Assembly: GCA_003641795.1 (NCBI GenBank)
Contig: QNAP01000034.1
Location: 1-11,874 of the forward strand
Length of the DNA: 11,874 nt
DNA from: Thermotogae bacterium
Lineage (GTDB): Bacteria; Thermotogota; Thermotogae; UBA12178
Reading direction: 5' to 3'
Made by a program: the position numbers and the translations under genes. Below the pieces are notes generated by a model that did no database searches, was not told the origin of the DNA, and saw nothing but the letters and a program-made list of their open reading frames with translations. Below are positions 1 through 6,248 of this stretch, piece by piece. The first letter of the stretch is position 1. Each line of letters opens with the position of its first letter.

Positions 1-1090
1 CTCTTACCTGGTTTTGGATGAGCGTTCTCATACCAACGGCAGCGATCATACCGAAGAGCAGGATCTCAATTCCGCCCATGACCGGCACTGGAATCGATCT
101 CACCACGGCACCGACCTTGGGAATCATAGCCAGGATGATGGCAAAGATGGCAGCGATCCTCATGACCCAGGGGTTGAAGACCTTGGTGAGTGCCAGAACA
201 CCCGTGTTTTCACTGTATGTGGTGTTGGCCGGACCACCAAAAAGACCTGCCAAAGAAGTGGCAAGCCCGTCACCCATCAGTGTCCTGTGCATACCGGGAT
301 CTTCGAAGAAAGGTTTGCCGACGACTGCTGAGATGGCGAAGACGTCACCGAAATGCTCTACAGCGGGGGCTATGGCGACTGGAACAACGATGGATGCCGC
401 ATAAGCGGAGAACTTGGGCAGGTAGAAGTCGGGCCAACCAATCCACGCCGCGCTTTGAACCTCGGAAAAGTCGATTTTACCCCAAATAGCAGCGACGATG
501 TAGCCCACTATGATACCCCAAATAACTGGGACCAACCTGTTGAATCCCTTGGTGTAGAGTCTGACAATGATAGCGGTCGCCAGAGCTACCAGTGCCAGCC
601 ACCAATTATTGCTTGCCATGTCGATCGCCACGGGGCTCAAGATGAGCCCGATGAGTACTATCATGGTTCCTGCGACCGCTGGTGGGAAGAGCCTTTCAAA
701 TCGCTTGACTCCGATAAATTTGATCAGAAGACCGATACCAAACTTCACTATACCTGCCAGAACCAGACCGCCTGTGGCGTAAGCTAAAGCGTTCTTGGGA
801 TCTCCGTTGCTTTGGTAGTAAGAAGTGACCGCGATGATGGGAGCGATGTAGGCAAAACTCGAGCCGAGAAACACGGGGACCTTCCATTTGGTGATCCAGT
901 GAAAGAGCCATGTACCAATACCAGCAGTGAAGAGCGCGACGTTCACTGGTATCCCCGTCAGGTACGGAACCAGAACCGTAGCGCCGAACATGGTGAAAGT
1001 GTGCTGAAGACCGAGAATCACGAGACCTGCTTTGCCGACTTCGGCGCTTCGGTCTTCCTGAGGTTGGAGCTCCAGGTAACCTCTCTCCAT
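1..1090 (-). CDS. uraA: Uracil permease (NCS2 family, UraA-type), C-terminus cut off by window edge
   Basis: An integral inner-membrane proton-coupled nucleobase importer of the nucleobase:cation symporter-2 family. The frame stays open from the ATG at 1088-1090 to base 1, giving 363 residues; family members have about 420-440, so roughly the last 60-80 are outside the window. Seen in the sequence: LGSSFAYIAP at 75-84, PAVEHFGD at 242-249 and FGGPANTTYSENTGVLA at 284-300. In E. coli UraA the Glu residues of the last two motifs (here E245 and E294) contact uracil. The TTYSEN motif points to the uracil rather than the xanthine/urate branch. A GAGGAGGG ribosome binding site sits 6 nt before the ATG. 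It lies 36 nt after the molybdopterin-subunit gene on the same strand with no terminator between, so it is probably the last or a late gene of that operon. Exact substrate is inferred. Confidence 0.88.
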   Translation of the reverse strand, partial: MERGYLELQPQEDRSAEVGKAGLVILGLQHTFTMFGATVLVPYLTGIPVNVALFTAGIGTWLFHWITKWKVPVFLGSSFAYIAPIIAVTSYYQSNGDPKNALAYATGGLVLAGIVKFGIGLLIKFIGVKRFERLFPPAVAGTMIVLIGLILSPVAIDMASNNWWLALVALATAIIVRLYTKGFNRLVPVIWGIIVGYIVAAIWGKIDFSEVQSAAWIGWPDFYLPKFSAYAASIVVPVAIAPAVEHFGDVFAISAVVGKPFFEDPGMHRTLMGDGLATSLAGLFGGPANTTYSENTGVLALTKVFNPWVMRIAAIFAIILAMIPKVGAVVRSIPVPVMGGIEILLFGMIAAVGMRTLIQNQVR

Positions 1091-1126
1091 GCTTAACCCT
1101 CCTCTACGTGAAATGTGTTACAAAGA

Positions 1127-3466
1127 TTACGCCTTCGATCCTTCCTTTTCCTTCAAGGCCTTGAGAACTCTATCGGGGGTTATGGGGAGCTCATATATGT
1201 TAACACCGATGGCGTTGTAAATCGCCTGAGCGATTGCAGGAGGGATGGAGATCATCGGATGCTCCGCCACGCCTCTCACACCGAAGGAGCTCGTGGCTTC
1301 GGGGGTTTCCACAAAGTCTGCGATGAGCTTTTCAGGTGCATCGGCAATGGTGGGAATCTTGTAATCAGTGAAATTGATGTTGAGTGGCCTGCCTTTTTCG
1401 TCGTACATGACGCCTTCCATGATGGCGGGACCCATGCCTTGTACCATACCACCGATGACCTGTCCTTCAGCGATCTGCGGGTTTACAACCCGTCCAGGGT
1501 CGAAGACACCGACGAGACTCAGCACTCTGATCTCTCCGGTTTCCGTGTCGACCTCCACTTCAGCAGCTTCGGCGCCGAAGGTCCACTCGGCTGCCACGTT
1601 CCCCTGTCCCGTTTCAAGATCGAGGTTGGTCAGAAGTTCTGGTACGAAACTACCCCTTCCGATTACCGGCCCCCCTATGGCATGGCCATCGGGATAGGTG
1701 TAACCCATAACGATGTCTGTGAGCGGTATGTATAGCTCAGGTTTGTACTTGACGTATACTCTGTCGTCTTCCACTTCGAGGTTGTAAGGGGCCACACCGA
1801 GAACCTGGCTGGCGATATTCTTTATTTGGTTCAACGCGTCTTCAGCAGCCCTGTACAGCGCGTTGCCAACGGTCCAAAGAGCGCGGCTGGCCACCGTCTG
1901 CCACTCGTAAGGATTGGCGTCGGTGTCCACAGGCATGACCACGTGGATTTTGTCAGGCGAGATGTGGAGCGCGTCTGCGGCCATCTGGGTGATGGCAGTG
2001 TTGAATCCCTGACCAATTTCTTGGATGCTCACTTGAAGGGTTACCGTGGCGTCCTCGTTGAACTTTATGATCACCGATGAACCCGCGTTGGTTGGCATGG
2101 CAGGGGCTTTCTCCAAAGCAGCGATACCCTTACCGCGCTTCTTTCTGGGATCGCTGGGTTGTTCGGAAGGTTTGTGATACTCTATGAGCTCTGCAGCCTT
2201 CTTAAGACAGGCTTCGAGATTTCCGTTGTGCTCGTGGATGACTTGTCCCATGCTGTTGGTGAGCCCCGGTCTCAAGATGTTCTTCAGTCTCAATTCCAGC
2301 GGGTCCATACCGAGAGCCTGGGCGATGAGATCCATCTGACGTTCGGTAGGCCAGTGAAGCTCTCCATGTCCAAACCCTCTGAAAGCGCCACCAACGAAGT
2401 GGTTGGTGTAAACACCATAGGAGTCCACTCTGAGATTGGGAACGTAGTAGGGACCGGGTGCGGTGTAGCCAGCAGCTCTGACAACATTGGTTCCGTATTC
2501 GGCGTAGGCACCTCCATCGAAGTACATTTCCACCTTCCAAGCGGTGATGGTTCCATCCTTCTTCACGCCGCTTTTAACCTTCGCGTACATACCCTGCCTG
2601 ACCACGGTTGCTATGATGTCTTCTTCGCGGGTGTAGATGAGCTTGACAGGTCTGCCCTTGACTTCCCGCGCTAAGGCGATGGCGATACCTTCCATGTTGA
2701 TGCCCGCTTTTCCACCGAAGCCACCGCCAACGTATGGTGCAATGACGCGCACCTTGTTTCTTGGAAGATCGAAGGCCTTGGCGATCAGGTTTCTGAGTGT
2801 GTAGGGCGATTGAGCGCTGGACCAGACCGTGAGCTTATCGTCCACATCCCATTGGGCGATGGCACCATGAGGCTCCAGTGGTGCGTGGTACATTTGGGGC
2901 AGTGAGAATTCGTTCTCTATGATGAGATCTGCCTCTTCAAAGCCCTTCTCCAAATCTCCTTTTATCGTTTTGTGGTGGTGGAAGACGTTCCTTTCGGGCT
3001 CGATGTTGTATATGGGAAGCCGTTCATATTCTGCAAGCTTCGGATGAATGAGGGTTTCACCTTTGATAGCTTCTAAGGGGTCTTGAATGGCTGGCAGCTC
3101 TTCAAACTCCACTTCTATCAGTTCTATAGCCTTCTGTGCGATCTCCCAAGTGTCGGCGGCCACAGCGGCGATGGGTTCACCCACATATCTGACTCTGTCT
3201 TCGGCGAAGATTGGTCTGTCGACGAGGTATATACCCTGCCTTGCTGGGCATTCCTTGTGTGTTACCACAGCGCGCACTCCTGGAAATTCGCGGGCTTTGC
3301 TCACGTCGAGTTTCTTGATGACTCCGTGGGGGATGGGGCTTCTGAGAACTGCGGCGTATAGCATACCGGGGAAGAATAGATCGGTGACATATTTGGCTTT
3401 TCCCGTGACCTTTTCAACGGCGTCGACACGTTTCATGGATTGGCCGACATACTTGTTTCTCATCAT
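1127..3466 (-). CDS. Molybdopterin-binding large subunit of a xanthine-dehydrogenase-family hydroxylase
   Basis: Catalytic subunit (779 aa) of a three-subunit molybdenum hydroxylase, the CoxL/XdhA type (COG1529). It carries the Mo-pterin cofactor where water-derived oxygen is put on the substrate. The N-terminal a/b hammerhead domain spans about 15-125. QMYHAPLEPHGAIA (191-204), PYVGGGFGGK (244-253), GGAFRGFGHGE (359-369), EIGQGFNTA (around 475) and RGVAEHPM (with E735, the expected base) form the cofactor and active-site motifs. R363 matches the Arg of the FRGFG motif in xanthine dehydrogenases. The residue after GGGFGGK is Ala254, where classical xanthine dehydrogenases have Glu, so xanthine is not assured as substrate. 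The first ATG (3466) overlaps the upstream stop as ATGATGA; a second ATG at 3463 has better spacing (7 nt) from the AAAGGGGGG ribosome site. No signal peptide is seen, so it is cytoplasmic. Confidence 0.93.
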   Translation of the reverse strand: MMRNKYVGQSMKRVDAVEKVTGKAKYVTDLFFPGMLYAAVLRSPIPHGVIKKLDVSKAREFPGVRAVVTHKECPARQGIYLVDRPIFAEDRVRYVGEPIAAVAADTWEIAQKAIELIEVEFEELPAIQDPLEAIKGETLIHPKLAEYERLPIYNIEPERNVFHHHKTIKGDLEKGFEEADLIIENEFSLPQMYHAPLEPHGAIAQWDVDDKLTVWSSAQSPYTLRNLIAKAFDLPRNKVRVIAPYVGGGFGGKAGINMEGIAIALAREVKGRPVKLIYTREEDIIATVVRQGMYAKVKSGVKKDGTITAWKVEMYFDGGAYAEYGTNVVRAAGYTAPGPYYVPNLRVDSYGVYTNHFVGGAFRGFGHGELHWPTERQMDLIAQALGMDPLELRLKNILRPGLTNSMGQVIHEHNGNLEACLKKAAELIEYHKPSEQPSDPRKKRGKGIAALEKAPAMPTNAGSSVIIKFNEDATVTLQVSIQEIGQGFNTAITQMAADALHISPDKIHVVMPVDTDANPYEWQTVASRALWTVGNALYRAAEDALNQIKNIASQVLGVAPYNLEVEDDRVYVKYKPELYIPLTDIVMGYTYPDGHAIGGPVIGRGSFVPELLTNLDLETGQGNVAAEWTFGAEAAEVEVDTETGEIRVLSLVGVFDPGRVVNPQIAEGQVIGGMVQGMGPAIMEGVMYDEKGRPLNINFTDYKIPTIADAPEKLIADFVETPEATSSFGVRGVAEHPMISIPPAIAQAIYNAIGVNIYELPITPDRVLKALKEKEGSKA

Positions 3467-3927
3467 TCAGCCCCCCTTTCTGCTGCTCGTTCTACGGCTT
3501 TGATTATACTGGAGTACCCGGTGCATCGGCAAAGGTTTCCAGATAGAGCTTCTATAATGTCTTCCCGAGAAGGTTTGGGATTTCTCTTCAACAGAGCTTT
3601 TACAGAGACGATGAATCCGGGGGTACAGAAACCACACTGAAGGGCTCCTTCTTCGATGAACGCTTCTTGCACGGGATCGAGCTTTCCGTCAGCACTGAAA
3701 GCTTCGACCGTAGTGATTTCGGCGCCGTCGGCTTCGGGAGCGAGCACCAAGCAGGAGTTCACGGGTTTGCCGTTGAAGAGAACCGTACAAGCACCGCACT
3801 CACCGTTTCCACAACCTTCCTTGGCACCTGTAAGGTAGAGTTTCTCTCGGAGTACATCGAGAAGGGTTTCGTTGGGTTTCACATCCAGTTGTACCGTTTC
3901 TCCGTTCACTTTGAAAGTGATCAGCAT
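3463..3927 (-). CDS. [2Fe-2S] small subunit of the molybdenum hydroxylase
   Basis: Electron-transfer subunit (154 aa) of the XdhC/CutS/CoxS type, passing electrons from the Mo site to FAD. The N-terminal ferredoxin-like domain has C39, C44, C47 and C59 (GCGNGECGAC, then NSC). The C-terminal helical domain has the second cluster: C98 and C101 (QCGFCTPG) and C133 and C135 (LCRCTGY). All eight cysteine ligands are present and the length is normal for the family. The ATG at 3925-3927 follows the FAD-subunit stop with no gap (TGA then ATG), with AAGGAGG 8 nt upstream. Its stop overlaps the start of the large subunit by 4 nt, so the three subunits are likely translated in a coupled way. Confidence 0.95.
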   Translation of the reverse strand: MLITFKVNGETVQLDVKPNETLLDVLREKLYLTGAKEGCGNGECGACTVLFNGKPVNSCLVLAPEADGAEITTVEAFSADGKLDPVQEAFIEEGALQCGFCTPGFIVSVKALLKRNPKPSREDIIEALSGNLCRCTGYSSIIKAVERAAERGAE

Positions 3928-4791
3928 TCATATCGCCTCCTTGAAGAGCCCGAGCTCTCTGAGGAGTTTTCTCGGGAGCACCTTCGCCATCTCGTACCTG
4001 TATTCCTTAGTCCCTCTGGCATCGGTGATGGGAGAGGTGCTCTTTTGAACGAGGTTGCAGAATTCTTCCACATTCTCCGGTGTGAGTTCTTTCCCTTTGA
4101 TGAACTCTTCCGCTTCGAAAGCTCTGACAGGTGTTGGAGCTACCGAAGCGAGGGCCACGCGGATGTCCCGGTTGCCAGATGGGTCGATCACCGTGAGAGC
4201 CGCTCCGATGGTGGAAAGGTCGAATCCCCTGCTCCGGCCGATCTTGTAGTACCTTCCTATCGCTTCACCTTCGAAGGGCACGATGATGGAGTAGATGATC
4301 TCTCCCTGCTGGCGGACGTTCTTGCCAGGGCCCGTGAAGAAGTCTTTGAGCTCCACGATCCGCTCGCCAGATTTGCTGACGAGTCTCAACTTGGCGTTGT
4401 GTGTGAGAAGACCAGGAACTGAATCGGCTGCAGGAGACGAGTTACCGATGTTTCCAGCGACGGTACCCCTGTTCCTCGTTTGGTAAGCTCCGATGCTTCT
4501 AACCCCTTGGTGGAACGTGGGGTAGTACTTGGCCACCTCGGGTACTGCCACCACTTCGTTGAGCGTCACGGCGGCTCCGATCTCGAGGCCTTCTTCTTTG
4601 GAGAATTTGACGAAATGCAATTCTTTTATGGCTTTCAAATCCACAACTGCTTTGGGTTTCAACGCTTTGTTGCGCATCTTCACGATGAGATCCGTACCGC
4701 CGAGCTGAGGGTAGAAGCCTTCGTTGGTGAGCAGATTCAAGGCTTCGTCGAGTGTGGTGGGTCTGTAGTAATCGAACGTGAAGGCGATCAT
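3928..4791 (-). CDS. FAD-binding medium subunit of the molybdenum hydroxylase
   Basis: Medium subunit (287 aa) of the CoxM/CutM/XdhB type, which takes electrons from the iron-sulfur clusters onto FAD. The FAD pyrophosphate motifs are PQLGGTDLIVKMR (28-40) and RNRGTVAGNIGNSSPAAD (106-123). The C-terminal CODH-type flavoprotein domain (about 180-280) includes the YYKIGRSRGFDLSTIGAALT stretch typical of the family. It is the first gene of the operon FAD subunit, [2Fe-2S] subunit, Mo subunit, permease. The ATG at 4789-4791 has an AAGGAGGT ribosome site 6-7 nt upstream. The promoter and palindrome at 4819-4848 lie just before it, leaving a leader of only about 20 nt. The final electron acceptor (NAD or another) cannot be read from the sequence. 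Confidence 0.94.
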   Translation of the reverse strand: MIAFTFDYYRPTTLDEALNLLTNEGFYPQLGGTDLIVKMRNKALKPKAVVDLKAIKELHFVKFSKEEGLEIGAAVTLNEVVAVPEVAKYYPTFHQGVRSIGAYQTRNRGTVAGNIGNSSPAADSVPGLLTHNAKLRLVSKSGERIVELKDFFTGPGKNVRQQGEIIYSIIVPFEGEAIGRYYKIGRSRGFDLSTIGAALTVIDPSGNRDIRVALASVAPTPVRAFEAEEFIKGKELTPENVEEFCNLVQKSTSPITDARGTKEYRYEMAKVLPRKLLRELGLFKEAI

Positions 4792-4818
4792 TTTCTTACC
4801 TCCTTCCGGATATGTTTT

Positions 4819-4848
4819 ATTTTACGACAAAATTGTCGTTGAAGTCAA
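4819..4848 (-). promoter_or_regulatory. Sigma-70-type promoter of the molybdenum hydroxylase operon
   Basis: Minus-strand -35 box TTGACT (4843-4848) and -10 box TAAAAT (4819-4824) are separated by 18 nt. Each differs from consensus at one base. Transcription would start near 4810-4813, about 20 nt before the FAD-subunit ATG. It begins right after the terminator of the upstream operon, so this operon is an independent unit. Both boxes are read directly; activity is inferred. Confidence 0.75.
4824..4839. promoter_or_regulatory. Palindromic operator inside the hydroxylase promoter
   Basis: The minus-strand sequence ACGACAATTTTGTCGT is a perfect inverted repeat with 7-bp arms (ACGACAA / TTGTCGT) around a central TT. 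It occupies the spacer between -35 and -10 and shares the last -10 base. That position is typical for a repressor that blocks RNA polymerase. The half-site spacing suits a dimeric helix-turn-helix regulator, but I cannot match it to a known family and no regulator gene is in the window. Confidence 0.6.
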
Positions 4849-4856
4849 ATCCGTTC

Positions 4857-4893
4857 AAAAAACACGCGCGCGGGGGTACCATCCCCCCGCGCG
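4857..4893 (-). terminator. Intrinsic terminator after gdhA
   Basis: A perfect 10-bp GC-only stem (4867-4876 with 4884-4893; CGCGCGGGGG pairing with CCCCCGCGCG) has a 7-nt loop. On the minus strand it is followed after GTG-like bases by six T (4857-4862). It lies about 45 nt after the glutamate dehydrogenase stop and ends the long upstream operon. There is no T-run on the plus strand side, so it works for the minus strand only. Confidence 0.88.
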
Positions 4894-4938
4894 GCTATTC
4901 CTTGCTTTATTCCACAACTACTTTGTTAGAGGTGCTGT

Positions 4939-6189
4939 TCACGGATAAATACCCCTCTTCCTTGTGGCGTAAGCCACTCTATCGATGGCCAATACGTAAG
5001 CGGCTGTTCTCATGTCAACACCGTATTTTTCCTTGGTCTTCATGACATCGTTGAAGGCATCGGTCATCATCTCTTCGAGGGCGGATCTGATTTGCTCGAG
5101 CTTCCAGAAAAATGCTTGAAGGTCTTGCACCCATTCGAAATAGGAAACGGTAACACCACCAGCGTTGGCCAGTATGTCTGGTACCACAAGTACGCCCTTT
5201 TTGAAGAGTAACTCGTCGGCCTCAGGGGTGGTGGGACCGTTGGCGCCTTCAACGATCGCCTTTGCCCTGATCTTGTCAGCATTACCCTCGTGGATCGCAT
5301 TTTCGAGCGCTGAGGGTACCAACACGTCAACGTCAAGTTCCAAGAGTTCTTCGTTGGCGATTCTTTCCCCTTTGGGGTAAGTGACGACGGTTCCGGCTTC
5401 CTTTTTGTGTTTGATCAAATCCTCCACGTCGAACCCCTCGGGGTTGTATATGCCTCCCTTACTGTCACTGACAGCCACAACCTTCGAGCCGAGCTCCTGT
5501 GCGATCAACAGTGCCCCGAATCGACCGACGTTTCCAAACCCCTGTACAGCTACAGTAGCCTTCTTGGAATCTATTCCCAGTGCTTCCATCGCCAGGCCAG
5601 CACAAACCTTTACACCACGACCTGTGGCTTCTTCGCGTCCTTTGGAGCCGCCGAGGTCTACTGGTTTACCGGTTACAATGCCAAGGGCAGTGTGGCCAAC
5701 GTTCATGCTGTAGGTATCCATGAACCAGGCCATGACATCGGGATTGGTATTGACGTCTGGAGCGGGAATATCGTTGTGGGGACCTATGATGATCTGGATC
5801 TCTGAAAAGTACCTCCTCGACAACCTTTCAAGTTCCCTTTTGGAAAGTTTCTTCGGATCGACCCTGATACCACCCTTTCCACCACCGTATGGCAGATTCA
5901 TCACGGCAGTCTTCCATGTCATCCAAAAAGCCAGGGCTTTGACTTCATCCAAGTTGGTGTCGGGATGGTAACGGATACCTCCTTTGGCAGGACCACGAGC
6001 AACGTTGTGTTGCACGCGATAGCCGGTGAAGACTTCGATGTGGCCGTCGTCCATCATGACCGGGAACTCGACGATCAAAGCACGCTTCGGTCTTCTCAAA
6101 ACCTCCGCTAAATCCGGTTCCAGGTCCATGAGTTCGGCCGCTTTGTTGAACTGCTCCACTGCCATTCCGTAGAGACTCTTCGCTTGCAC
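4939..6189 (-). CDS. gdhA: Glutamate dehydrogenase (Glu/Leu/Phe/Val dehydrogenase family)
   Basis: Cytoplasmic enzyme (416 aa) that interconverts glutamate and 2-oxoglutarate plus ammonia using NAD(P). The substrate domain contains ARGPAKGGIRYHP (64-76, K69), TWKTAVMNLP (K93) and the catalytic Lys of YGGGKGGIRVDP (K105), followed by the Asp of NDIPAPDVNTNPD. The Rossmann domain starts near 213 with VAVQGFGNVGRFGA. Length and sequence agree closely over the full length with the 416-residue Thermotoga maritima hexameric enzyme as I recall it. The start is a GTG at 6187-6189 with AGGAGGGGG about 6 nt upstream. The next in-frame ATG (codon 9) would lose conserved residues. It follows the chemoreceptor gene by 59 nt and is followed by a strong terminator; it may be read from the upstream operon, its own promoter, or both. 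No clear separate promoter is visible. Confidence 0.96.
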   Translation of the reverse strand: MQAKSLYGMAVEQFNKAAELMDLEPDLAEVLRRPKRALIVEFPVMMDDGHIEVFTGYRVQHNVARGPAKGGIRYHPDTNLDEVKALAFWMTWKTAVMNLPYGGGKGGIRVDPKKLSKRELERLSRRYFSEIQIIIGPHNDIPAPDVNTNPDVMAWFMDTYSMNVGHTALGIVTGKPVDLGGSKGREEATGRGVKVCAGLAMEALGIDSKKATVAVQGFGNVGRFGALLIAQELGSKVVAVSDSKGGIYNPEGFDVEDLIKHKKEAGTVVTYPKGERIANEELLELDVDVLVPSALENAIHEGNADKIRAKAIVEGANGPTTPEADELLFKKGVLVVPDILANAGGVTVSYFEWVQDLQAFFWKLEQIRSALEEMMTDAFNDVMKTKEKYGVDMRTAAYVLAIDRVAYATRKRGIYP

Positions 6190-6221
6190 GGTAATCCCCC
6201 TCCTGAAATAGGATAGTTTAG

Positions 6222-6233
6222 ATTCATGTGAAT
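6222..6233. repeat. Short palindrome in the gap before gdhA
   Basis: ATTCATGTGAAT is a perfect inverted repeat (5-bp arms, central TG). It extends to seven positions per side with one mismatch. It sits in the 59-nt gap between the chemoreceptor stop and the gdhA ribosome site. It could be a regulator site for gdhA, but a 12-bp palindrome can occur by chance and no convincing promoter overlaps it. Confidence 0.25.
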
Positions 6234-6248
6234 TTCGTATCTTTCCCT

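Noticed and set aside
1115..1735. 206-residue plus-strand open frame
   Set aside because: It lies fully inside the molybdopterin-subunit gene in antisense, has no ribosome site, and its composition is that of a reverse-strand shadow.
3667..4422. 251-residue plus-strand open frame
   Set aside because: It is antisense to the [2Fe-2S] and FAD subunits, both of which have complete cofactor motifs; the plus-strand translation has no domain.
4824..4839. PurR, Rex or LacI-type known operator
   Set aside because: The half site ACGACAA lacks the central CG of LacI/PurR sites and does not fit the Rex TTGTGA-like half site, so no named regulator is assigned.
6190..6248. Sigma-70 promoter for gdhA
   Set aside because: Candidate -10 boxes (TAAACT, TATCCT) have no acceptable -35 at 16-18 nt and no extended -10 TG.
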